From positions 1-54,121 of the forward strand of contig CAKQOG010000016.1 of assembly GCA_934255485.1 (NCBI GenBank): DNA of 54,121 nt. The letters are read 5' to 3'. The notes under the pieces were generated by a model. It searched no databases. It was given only the letters and a program-made list of their open reading frames with translations, and was not told the DNA's origin. Both the position numbers and the translations under genes were made by a program. Shown here piece after piece: positions 1 to 7,233 of this stretch. This DNA comes from an uncultured Prevotellamassilia sp. (GTDB lineage: Bacteria; Bacteroidota; Bacteroidia; Bacteroidales; Bacteroidaceae). Each line of letters starts with the position of its first letter. Within the stretch, counting starts at the first letter, position 1.

Positions 1-335
1 ACATAACCCAGGGCGCTGCCATGGGCTGTAGTCTTTTGGGCTTTCAGCCCGTACTTAATACTTATTTCTTCTTATTTTATTTTGTCTACTTACTTATGGC
101 ATTTATTCCAATGAACATACCACGGAAGTAGAACAATTTTATCAGACAGTCGATACTAAGTAAGTAGACAAATTTAAATTAAAAAAATAAACATTAAAGT
201 ACGGTCTGAAAGTCCAAAATACTACAGCCCGTGACTTTCTATTTTAAATTTATCTAATTACTTATCATTTAAATAGGGGCTTGTCAATGCATAAATCATT
301 CAAATAGGCATACTAAGCAATTTTAGCGGACAGTA
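1..335. repeat. Dispersed palindromic element, copy 1
   Basis: There is no gene here. Bases 1-55 carry a half-element ending in the palindrome GGGCTTTCAGCCCGT; a degenerate inverted half lies at 198-235. Between them, GTCTACTTACTTA (about 88-100) is inverted as TAAGTAAGTAGAC (about 159-171). Bases 246-335 resemble 34644-34731 over nearly 90 bp, including the stretches ATTCAAA and TTTTAGCGGA. The same modules occur at 34330-34740, so this is a dispersed non-coding repeat rather than chance. No transposase is nearby. Confidence 0.7.
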
Positions 336-421
336 ATAATAAAATATAAAATCGTTTTATCATTTTAACATAGCAATTGTACCTCTTTGTTGGTATAAAA
401 CGATTATTTATGCTCATTTCT

Positions 422-452
422 TTTGCTGTTGTGCAATAATGTCGTACATTTG
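422..452 (+). promoter_or_regulatory. Bacteroidetes-type promoter of the FadL-like gene
   Basis: TTTG at 422-425 and TACATTTG at 445-452 are separated by 19 bases. This matches the Bacteroidetes primary sigma consensus (-33 TTG, -7 TAnnTTTG) exactly. The coding start is about 30 bases downstream, implying a short leader. Confidence 0.8.
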
Positions 453-482
453 CCGCCGTTTAGAACAATAAATAAGAAAATA

Positions 483-2066
483 ATGAGAAAATCTATCCTT
501 GCAACCGCATTTATGTTGGGTACGGCAATGGTTGCGCACGCAGGCGGTTATTTAACAAACACAAACCAAAGCGTTAGTTTTTTACGTAATCCAGCACGTG
601 ATGGTATGATAGCCATTGATGGTGCATATGCCAACCCAGCGGGTATAGGATTTATGTCTACTGGTTGGCACATGGGGTTTGACATTCAGAGTGCTTATCA
701 AACTCGTACAGACGAGGCTTATTTTGCGCCCTTTGCTTTAGGGTTTACTAATGGTGTCAATAATCGTGAGGATGGTTACAAAAAATTTAAAGGTAAGGCT
801 AAAGCCCCTGTAATCCCTTCGTTCGATTTAGCTCGAGTAGGCGAGAAATGGTTCGCTTCATTCCACTTTGGCATAACAGGTGGTGGCGGTAAATGTGAAT
901 TTTCTGATGGTCTGCCATCGTTCGAAAGTCAAGTAGCTATGTTGCCCGTTCTTGTAGGTGCCATTGCTCCAGGAGCGGTGAGTGGCTATGGTATGGACAC
1001 TTACATGCGTGGTCGTCAATACTATTTTGGTGGTCAGTTTGGTGTAGGTTACAAACTTCTGCCTAACTTGAATGTAAGTGTTGGTGGTCGTGTTATTTAT
1101 GCGCAATGTAACTATTATGGTTATGTGCGTAACATCTCGGTAGATGTGAATACGCCGCAAGGCAAACATACTATGCCAGCTACCCAATTCTTCGAGAGTC
1201 AAGGTCTTTCAGACTTTTCAACCCTTGTTGAGGATAGAGAGGTAAACTGCGATCAAACTGGATGGGGTTTTACTCCAATTGTAAGTGTAGACTACAAATT
1301 AAATAAAGTCAATTTGTCTGCACGTTATGAGTTCAAAACTCGCTTGCGCTTAAAGAACCAGTCGGGTGTTAATACAAGTGGTCGCACAGAGTATGATGAT
1401 GGCAAGAAGATAAAAGCCGACATACCAGCTATCCTTGCATTAGGTGCATGCTATTCAGCTTTGCCCAATTTGCGTATCAATGCAGGTTTTCACTACTATT
1501 TCGACAAGCAAGCAACGCAACATGAAGATCGCCATAACTATCTAAAGAATGGCGGTTGGGAAGTGCTTGCAGGTGCAGAATACGACATTAACAAGCGTTG
1601 GACCGTGAGTGCTGGTTGGCAAACCACCAATTATGGCTTGGGCGAAAATAGCAAGTTTATCAGCGATATGAGTTTTGTTACTAATTCAAACTCTGTAGGT
1701 GTAGGTGCTCGTTTCCAATTGCGCAAGAAGGTAGCACTCAACATTGCTTATTTCAAAACATTCTATAAGCACTATAGCCGTTCGGTAGAAGATTTCTACG
1801 ACTTAAAGTCTACGTTTGGCGGTCAGCTTGCCCCAGTTGCCTCACAACTTGTTGCAGGAAAAGCACAGTTAGAGCAAGCATTGTCTATGCCTAACCTTTC
1901 GCAAACAGAGCGCGACATTTATAGCCAAAAACTCAGTGTTGTAAACAAAGAAATTGGTGCAGTTCAGCAAATCCAGACCGGATTAAAATCGTATAGCACA
2001 TACGGTAGCGAAAATTTCCATCGTACGAACGATGTATTTGGCTTAGGACTTGAAATTAATTTTTAG
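483..2066 (+). CDS. OmpP1/FadL/TodX family outer membrane protein
   Basis: Predicted outer membrane transporter of the FadL/OmpP1 family, which moves hydrophobic compounds across the outer membrane as a 14-strand barrel with an N-terminal hatch. The 527-residue product begins with a signal peptide (MRKSILATAFMLGT..., cleavage after AHA near residue 20). The mature start GGYLTNTNQSVSFLRNPARD and the following NPAG segment are typical of the hatch region. Glycine- and aromatic-rich amphipathic strands run to a C-terminal ...LGLEINF, ending in Phe as outer membrane proteins do. I chose ATG 483 because an in-frame extension to 423 would put 20 non-signal residues first and overlap the -7 promoter box. 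Residues of about 440-500 form a helix-rich insertion. The gene is monocistronic, with its own promoter and terminator. The substrate cannot be read from the sequence. Confidence 0.85.
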   Translation: MRKSILATAFMLGTAMVAHAGGYLTNTNQSVSFLRNPARDGMIAIDGAYANPAGIGFMSTGWHMGFDIQSAYQTRTDEAYFAPFALGFTNGVNNREDGYKKFKGKAKAPVIPSFDLARVGEKWFASFHFGITGGGGKCEFSDGLPSFESQVAMLPVLVGAIAPGAVSGYGMDTYMRGRQYYFGGQFGVGYKLLPNLNVSVGGRVIYAQCNYYGYVRNISVDVNTPQGKHTMPATQFFESQGLSDFSTLVEDREVNCDQTGWGFTPIVSVDYKLNKVNLSARYEFKTRLRLKNQSGVNTSGRTEYDDGKKIKADIPAILALGACYSALPNLRINAGFHYYFDKQATQHEDRHNYLKNGGWEVLAGAEYDINKRWTVSAGWQTTNYGLGENSKFISDMSFVTNSNSVGVGARFQLRKKVALNIAYFKTFYKHYSRSVEDFYDLKSTFGGQLAPVASQLVAGKAQLEQALSMPNLSQTERDIYSQKLSVVNKEIGAVQQIQTGLKSYSTYGSENFHRTNDVFGLGLEINF

Positions 2067-2094
2067 TAAGCAAACACATCCGTTTGATATAAGC

Positions 2095-2152
2095 TAAAGG
2101 GTGGTTCTGATAGAAATACTATAAAATATAGTAGCTATCAGAATCACCCTTT
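2095..2152. terminator. Bidirectional intrinsic terminator
   Basis: Arms of about 18 bases (AAAGGGTGGTTCTGATAG and CTATCAGAATCACCCTTT, one G-T pair) close an AT-rich loop. It lies between the FadL-like gene and the convergent minus-strand gene ending at 2177 and can serve both. Confidence 0.8.
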
Positions 2153-2176
2153 GTTATTAGAGCAACACATTCATTT

Positions 2177-2926
2177 TTACATTTCCCAACGCAAGCCCAA
2201 TGCAAGCGACAAGGTTTCTTGCCAAGGATACTCTTTGTTGGTAGCCTTCGATACGATGTAAAGGTCGCACGACGATAGTTCGTAATAAAAACTCACGGCT
2301 TGATGTGCCAAACGTTTGCTGCGTGGAATGTTATATCTTAAACGTTGCCCCAAAAATATGTTAGCTCTCACTTTTGTAGAAAAGCCATAGTAATGTTTAG
2401 GATATTTGTCGGGAAGAGAGCGCCAAAAGTCATCGCCCGAAATTGTGTTGAAAAACACGCCAGCGGTAAGAGGCTCTATCGTCCAACGATGACTAACCAT
2501 GCAGTGCCAAGGAACGTAGCGTTGTTTAATAGTAAAGGTAGTGTGGAATTTCTCGGTGTGATAACGTGGCACAACACCTACCAGCATATCCGTTTCCCAA
2601 TGTTGCCCTTTGCCATAATGCCATCCCCAGCCAACGCTCATCAAACCAATGCTCCCTGCATATTGCAGCGAGGCTTGTGTAGGTATGAGTCGTTTCCACC
2701 TTTTCATAAGTCGCTGTCGATTTTTATCGTAGCGTGAAAGCTTTTCGATAGGTGTGGTGATAGAGTCGCTCTCTTTCAAACTATCAGTTATTGCAGTTTC
2801 AATAGCGTTGGTTGCAGCAATGTTGTTATGCGCATGGGTATGTAGCGAACATAGCAATAATAGCGCAATCAGCAAACTTTGTTTGCCAATACTCAGTGCG
2901 ATAGAATTAGTATTTAACTGCTTCAT
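2177..2926 (-). CDS. Exported hypothetical protein, probable small outer membrane beta-barrel
   Basis: A 249-residue protein I cannot assign to a named family. It has an N-terminal hydrophobic segment (SLLIALLLLCSLHTHAH, about residues 17-33) consistent with a signal peptide. A polar, helix-prone stretch follows (about 35-80), rich in Lys and Arg (KNRQRLMKRWKRL). From residue 85 on, alternating aromatic and hydrophobic residues (GLMSVGWGWHYGKGQHWETD, FHTTFTIKQRYVPW, YYGFSTKVRANIFLG) and a C-terminal LSLALGLRWEM suggest amphipathic beta strands of a small barrel. The start overlaps the end of the upstream phosphoesterase gene by 20 bases, so the two are almost certainly co-transcribed. Function is unknown; a role linked to the phosphoesterase lipoprotein is inference from the overlap. 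Confidence 0.6.
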   Translation of the reverse strand: MKQLNTNSIALSIGKQSLLIALLLLCSLHTHAHNNIAATNAIETAITDSLKESDSITTPIEKLSRYDKNRQRLMKRWKRLIPTQASLQYAGSIGLMSVGWGWHYGKGQHWETDMLVGVVPRYHTEKFHTTFTIKQRYVPWHCMVSHRWTIEPLTAGVFFNTISGDDFWRSLPDKYPKHYYGFSTKVRANIFLGQRLRYNIPRSKRLAHQAVSFYYELSSCDLYIVSKATNKEYPWQETLSLALGLRWEM

Positions 2927-3722
2927 AATTGTAAGTTCCGTCTTGGTTTAGGGTAAACAATAAATACTCGCGACTCTTTGCAGCTCCACACTCATAGTAG
3001 AGCATGCCATCGTTAAATATGTCTTCAACTGTACGTTTATGCCCATGTCCACATAGGCAGAACTGCAGCGACTTATATTTTTTTAGTTCAGTTTCAAACA
3101 CATCTGCCACATTGTTATTAAATTGGTCAGAATGGGGCATGGCATGCATTACAGCCACCGAACGTGTAACCTCTGACGGCAAATCACTATAATCAGTTTT
3201 TAAGAACGAAAAATCGGGTATGGCAACAGAGTAGTCGTATTCGTAAGCATTTGTATTTAAGCAAACAAAGTGTGTGTTGCCTGCGTTAAAACTAAAATTA
3301 GGCGAACCAAACACATATCTATAGGTGTCTCCCCCCGTACCCAAACAATCGTGATTGCCTATCAACACCACATAAGGCACTTGTAGTTTTTCAAGAATAT
3401 CGCGTTGTATGGTAAATTCTTTTGTCACGCCAAAATCAGATATATCGCCACAGTGCACCACAAAGTCAATGTTGTTGTGAGCATTAATGCTTTTAACGGC
3501 AGCATTGGTTTCGTCGTACCATCGTTGTGTGTCGCTTATCACGGCAAAAACAATACGCTTCTTTCCTCTGCACGCATCCTCTATGCGTTGAATGTTTTGT
3601 TCGTTTATGTTGTGTTTGCCCTTAACGTGAGTGTCGTAGGGGTGATAGTCAAACAAGTCGCACGAGGTTAGTGATGTGGCAACAAACAACATGCACGCGG
3701 TATGTAAAAATATTTGTTTCAT
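2907..3722 (-). CDS. Metallophosphoesterase lipoprotein (calcineurin-like)
   Basis: A 271-residue calcineurin-like phosphoesterase anchored in the envelope. The N-terminus MKQIFLHTACMLFVATSLTS is followed by C (lipobox LTSC, Cys at about 21), indicating a lipoprotein. The metallophosphoesterase motifs are all present in order: DTQRW (first metal ligand), GDISDFG, GNHDC, MHAMPHSD and CGHGH. They imply a two-metal site that hydrolyses phosphomono- or diesters; the substrate is unknown. The length fits a single catalytic domain. The 3' end overlaps the next gene by 20 bases. No good TAnnTTTG box was found just upstream; TTAATTTG near 3727-3734 is only an approximate match. Family assignment is firm, substrate is not. 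Confidence 0.85.
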   Translation of the reverse strand: MKQIFLHTACMLFVATSLTSCDLFDYHPYDTHVKGKHNINEQNIQRIEDACRGKKRIVFAVISDTQRWYDETNAAVKSINAHNNIDFVVHCGDISDFGVTKEFTIQRDILEKLQVPYVVLIGNHDCLGTGGDTYRYVFGSPNFSFNAGNTHFVCLNTNAYEYDYSVAIPDFSFLKTDYSDLPSEVTRSVAVMHAMPHSDQFNNNVADVFETELKKYKSLQFCLCGHGHKRTVEDIFNDGMLYYECGAAKSREYLLFTLNQDGTYNYEAVKY

Positions 3723-4128
3723 GTTGCAAATTAAATAATAAAGTGAGAAGAAACGTTGTTCTTTTTTTCGGGTTGATTAAACATTGTAACCCTAAAGTTC
3801 ACTTTTTGCGACATTTATACCACATTTTTTTGTAGCGTCAGGGCATAACAGAATATTCTATATAGATATGTATTGTGCCAATGCCATAAAACGTGTTTTA
3901 CTAAACCATTATGCGTATCATGTTCGCGTATCACGGCCGTGATACGCGAGCATGGTGCGCATAATGATTTTAGGGGTAACGTGTTATAGCTTGATTATCA
4001 AGTGTTTGTGCGTATAAAAGGTGTGTTCGCTCAAAACGCAAAAAACGCATGTGTCATATACACCATACGCATAAGGGCGTAAATACTTTCTTTTTTTATT
4101 TGTAAAAAGAAGTGGAAATCTTAATTTG
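3723..4128. other. 406-bp intergenic region with a long palindrome
   Basis: No credible gene. It separates two minus-strand genes and is AT-rich apart from the GC-rich palindrome at 3908-3967, listed separately. A poly-purine/pyrimidine stretch near 4086-4110 shows no clear terminator hairpin. Confidence 0.6.
3908..3967. repeat. 60-bp imperfect palindrome with a perfect 24-bp core
   Basis: The core at 3925-3948 is a perfect 24-bp palindrome built on GTATCACGGCCGTGATAC. Pairing continues outward (CATTATGCG... against ...CGCATAATG) with about three mismatches. The same 18-bp core is the last unit of the array at 33333-33442, so the two belong to one repeat family. Confidence 0.85.
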
Positions 4129-4695
4129 TTAGTCAGCTGAGACAACTTGTTCATCATTCCCCTTCCATTTATCGGGTAAATGCTCAAACTGTAAGTGCCT
4201 TATTTCGCAATTATTGATGCGTGGCACATCTTTTATGGCACACTCCGATAAGCAAGCTTGAATGGTGCGGTTAAATAAGCCATGCCCAATAGCCAATACT
4301 GTTTTTCCGTAAAAGTTATCCTCAATATACTTCAGAAAAAGTTTGGCGCGCATAAACATGTGTTCCACACTTTCGGCATCGTTGGGTATAGGTGTACGTT
4401 TGGCAATGCTGATGGCAATGCCCGTGTAACTTCCCCAATCGCGCTCGCGCAAAAGCCTACAAGGAATGAGCGAAAGGTGCAAAGCTTGATTAACGATGGA
4501 GGCCGTGTCGAGTGTGCGTTTAAGGTCGCTTATCAGCATTATGTCGAACTTAATGCCGCTTTGTCGAAGTTTGTTTTTCAGTTCCTCAGCTTGTTTCATG
4601 CCCTTTTCAGACAAATGGCCAGGCATACAACCTTGCAAAATTTGCTGTTGGTTCTCTAAGGTCTCGCCGTGCCGAACAAGATATAGATGTGTCAT
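4129..4695 (-). CDS. Histidine phosphatase family protein (phosphoglycerate mutase-like)
   Basis: A 188-residue member of the histidine phosphatase superfamily (CobC/GpmB-like branch). The catalytic RHG motif is at the N-terminus (LYLVRHGET, His about 8), followed by the SEKGMKQAEEL helix and a conserved Arg (SDLKRTLDTA). The second catalytic His is in AIGHGLFNR. Such enzymes dephosphorylate small molecules or phosphoproteins through a phosphohistidine; the substrate is not evident, and nothing nearby suggests cobalamin synthesis. I chose the ATG giving MTHLYLVRHGET because the family starts just before the RHG strand; an upstream ATG at 4728 would add 11 residues. A -7-like TAAGTTTG lies at 4736-4743 on this strand, but a matching -33 box is not clear. 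Confidence 0.82.
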   Translation of the reverse strand: MTHLYLVRHGETLENQQQILQGCMPGHLSEKGMKQAEELKNKLRQSGIKFDIMLISDLKRTLDTASIVNQALHLSLIPCRLLRERDWGSYTGIAISIAKRTPIPNDAESVEHMFMRAKLFLKYIEDNFYGKTVLAIGHGLFNRTIQACLSECAIKDVPRINNCEIRHLQFEHLPDKWKGNDEQVVSAD

Positions 4696-4884
4696 ATAAT
4701 CAAAAAGATATTTCTTTAAAAATAGCATTATACTGCAAACTTACAACTAAAATATGAGAAGTATGCAGAGTCTTTTGTCCTAAATATAATCATTTTGTAA
4801 AACAAACTGAACGAAAAAGCATGAATAAAATAGAAAAATGTATGAATATATCTATTATGTAAAGAAATTTGTAAGATTTTATGC

Positions 4885-4911
4885 TTGTTATGTTGAAAAG
4901 TTATATCTTTG
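4885..4911 (+). promoter_or_regulatory. Probable dapF promoter
   Basis: TATCTTTG at 4904-4911 is a perfect -7 box 30 bases before dapF. TTG at 4885-4887 is 16 bases upstream, shorter than the usual 19, so the -33 element is uncertain. Confidence 0.6.
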
Positions 4912-4940
4912 CATCAGTTTAAAGAACAAAACAAAACAAT

Positions 4941-5798
4941 ATGCCAAAACAAATAGAATTTACCAAGATGCATGGTGCAGGTAATGACTATATATACGTC
5001 AATACCTTGAAATATCCCATAGGCAACCCCGAACACCTTTCAGAGTTGTGGAGCGATCGTCACAAAGGCATAGGTGGCGATGGTTTGGTGCTGATTGGCA
5101 AAGGGGCAGAAGGTGCCGACTTTTCGATGCGTATATTTAACAACGATGGGTCTGAAGCACGCATGTGTGGCAATGCATCGCGTTGCATAGGCAAATATCT
5201 ATATGAGTATGGCTTGACCGATAAAACAGAGATGAAACTCTCTACGCTTTCGGGCATTAAAATATTAAAACTACATATCGACGAAACAAACCACGTAGAC
5301 CATGTAACAGTGGATATGGATGCACCACGCTTGGCTGTGAAGTCGCAAATGGCTACGCCCGATGGCTCAATGACTGAGGGAGAGGTAACAAGCACTGATG
5401 GCAAAACCTATAAAGGCACGTTTGTGTCGATGGGCAATCCACACTTTGTGGTGTTTGTAGATGACGCCGAGAGTTTCGACGTATCAGATGTTGGTCCTAC
5501 GTTAGAGTTTGCACCTATATTTCCAGAAAGATGCAACATTGAGTTTGCCACTCTGCGTGCAGATGGTAGCATACGCATGCGTGTGTGGGAGCGCGGTTCG
5601 GGCATAACAATGGCATGCGGAACGGGTGCATGTGCCACAGCAGTGGCAGCAGCACTCACTCATCGCACAGGCCGAAGTAGTGACATCGTGATGGATGGTG
5701 GTACTCTACATATTGAATGGTGCGATAAGTGTGACCACGTGTTTATGACAGGACCTGCCACCAAAGTGTTTGATGGCGTGATAAATATTGAAGAGTAA
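4941..5798 (+). CDS. dapF: Diaminopimelate epimerase
   Basis: Converts LL- to meso-diaminopimelate, the lysine precursor and peptidoglycan cross-linking residue, in the cytoplasm. The 285-residue length is typical. The N-terminal signature KMHGAGNDYIYVN is present. Both catalytic cysteines are visible: MCGNASRCIGKY (first half, about residue 75) and MACGTGACATAVAA (second half, about 225). The two pseudo-symmetric halves are complete. dapL follows on the same strand after 80 bases containing a hairpin. Together they form the aminotransferase route, in which DapL makes LL-diaminopimelate directly from tetrahydrodipicolinate and DapF epimerises it. The start is supported by the family N-terminus and the promoter just upstream. 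Confidence 0.95.
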   Translation: MPKQIEFTKMHGAGNDYIYVNTLKYPIGNPEHLSELWSDRHKGIGGDGLVLIGKGAEGADFSMRIFNNDGSEARMCGNASRCIGKYLYEYGLTDKTEMKLSTLSGIKILKLHIDETNHVDHVTVDMDAPRLAVKSQMATPDGSMTEGEVTSTDGKTYKGTFVSMGNPHFVVFVDDAESFDVSDVGPTLEFAPIFPERCNIEFATLRADGSIRMRVWERGSGITMACGTGACATAVAAALTHRTGRSSDIVMDGGTLHIEWCDKCDHVFMTGPATKVFDGVINIEE

Positions 5799-5807
5799 AA
5801 ATATAGT

Positions 5808-5850
5808 ACATTCCCCTGCCTCTTTCTAATAGAAAAGGGGTAGGGGATGT
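5808..5850. terminator. Hairpin between dapF and dapL
   Basis: A strong stem (ACATTCCCCTGCC... with ...GGGGTAGGGGATGT, extended by TCTTTCT/AGAAAAG) fills most of the dapF-dapL gap. No clear run of T follows on the plus strand, so it may be an attenuator or mRNA-processing/stability hairpin rather than a full terminator. Confidence 0.5.
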
Positions 5851-5878
5851 GACTTTGAAAAAGCATAGAAATAAAGAA

Positions 5879-7111
5879 ATGACAACGCTTAACGAAAACT
5901 TTTTGAAACTGCAAAAGAACTATCTTTTTGCAGATATAGCACAGAAAGTAGCTGCTTATAAAGAGGCACATCCAGAGGCTAAAATCATCCGTTTGGGTAT
6001 TGGCGATGTAACTCGTCCGCTGGCACCTTCAGTAATTAAAGCCCTACATAAAGCGGTAGATGAGATGGGCTGTGCCGACACCTTTAGAGGCTATGGCCCC
6101 GAACATGGCTATGAGTTTTTGCGTAGGGCTATTGTCGAAAACGACTTTGCTACGCGTGGCATAAATCTCGATGAAGATGAGATATTTATAAACGATGGTG
6201 CCAAAAGCGATACGGGTAACTTTGGCGACATCTTGGGCACAGACAATAGTATTTGTGTGACCGACCCAATCTATCCTGTTTACATCGACTCGAATGTGAT
6301 GGGGGGTCGTGCAGGTGAAGTTACCGACGGCATTTGGAGCAAAATAACCTATTGCCCTTGCACTGCAGCAAACGATTTTGTTCCGCAATTGCCCGATCAT
6401 CCCACAGATATGATATATCTTTGTTACCCCAACAACCCTACGGGAACTACGTTGCAACGCGAAGAACTTGAGAAGTGGGTAGACTATGCACTGAAAAATA
6501 AGAGCCTTTTGCTCTATGATGCAGCATACGAGGCATATATCACACGCGAGGGTGTGACCCATTCAATCTATGAGATTGAGGGTGCCAAGAAGTGTGCCGT
6601 AGAGTTTCATTCATACTCAAAAACGGCAGGTTTCACTGGTTTACGTTGCGGCTATACAGTGGTGCCAAAAGAGCTTATTTTCACATCTAAGAGTGGCGAC
6701 GAAGTGCAATTAAACCAATTGTGGAACCGCCGTCAGTGCACCAAGTTCAACGGCACAGCCTATATTGTTCAACGTGCAGCCGAAGCTATATACTCCGAAG
6801 AGGGCAAACGCGAAATACGTGAAACAATAGACTACTATATGACTAATGCACGCATCATGCGCGAAGCATTAACCGAGGTTGGACTCAAAGTGTATGGTGG
6901 TGTTGATGCCCCTTACATTTGGCTCAAAACTCCCGATGGAGTGGGTAGCTGGGAGTTTTTTGAACAACTCCTCACGCAGATAAACGTGGTGAGCACACCA
7001 GGCGTGGGCTTTGGTCCTGCGGGCGAAGGCTATATTCGCCTCACAGCCTTTGGTAAGCGCGAAGAGTGCGAAGAAGCTATGAAACGCCTAAAAACTTGGC
7101 TTAAGAAATAA
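5879..7111 (+). CDS. dapL: LL-diaminopimelate aminotransferase
   Basis: PLP-dependent class I/II aminotransferase making LL-diaminopimelate from tetrahydrodipicolinate and glutamate in one step, bypassing the succinylase/acetylase branches. The 410 residues match the family length. Visible family features include the N-terminus NENFLKLQKNYLFADIA, the substrate loop RLGIGDVTRPL, YLCYPNNPTGT, and the PLP-lysine segment HSYSKTAGFTGLRCG. The C-terminal domain contains GFGPAGEGYIRLTAFG with the carboxylate-binding Arg. I chose ATG 5879 (MTTLNENF) because it matches the family start; a start at 5849 would add ten residues lying in the preceding hairpin. It is probably co-transcribed with dapF, with expression modulated by the hairpin between them. 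Confidence 0.93.
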   Translation: MTTLNENFLKLQKNYLFADIAQKVAAYKEAHPEAKIIRLGIGDVTRPLAPSVIKALHKAVDEMGCADTFRGYGPEHGYEFLRRAIVENDFATRGINLDEDEIFINDGAKSDTGNFGDILGTDNSICVTDPIYPVYIDSNVMGGRAGEVTDGIWSKITYCPCTAANDFVPQLPDHPTDMIYLCYPNNPTGTTLQREELEKWVDYALKNKSLLLYDAAYEAYITREGVTHSIYEIEGAKKCAVEFHSYSKTAGFTGLRCGYTVVPKELIFTSKSGDEVQLNQLWNRRQCTKFNGTAYIVQRAAEAIYSEEGKREIRETIDYYMTNARIMREALTEVGLKVYGGVDAPYIWLKTPDGVGSWEFFEQLLTQINVVSTPGVGFGPAGEGYIRLTAFGKREECEEAMKRLKTWLKK

Positions 7112-7233
7112 AAAAAGAAAAACAAAATACATAATTTAGCGAGAATAGCGTGTATGTAAATCAATGCGTAAAACCATACACATTAGCATAAAAAACTTGC
7201 ACCCTACAACTCGCTCATAACATTCATCACACA

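Noticed and set aside
858..1202. Minus-strand frame inside the FadL-like gene
   Set aside because: Thr-rich shadow of a beta-barrel gene with no promoter or recognisable family.
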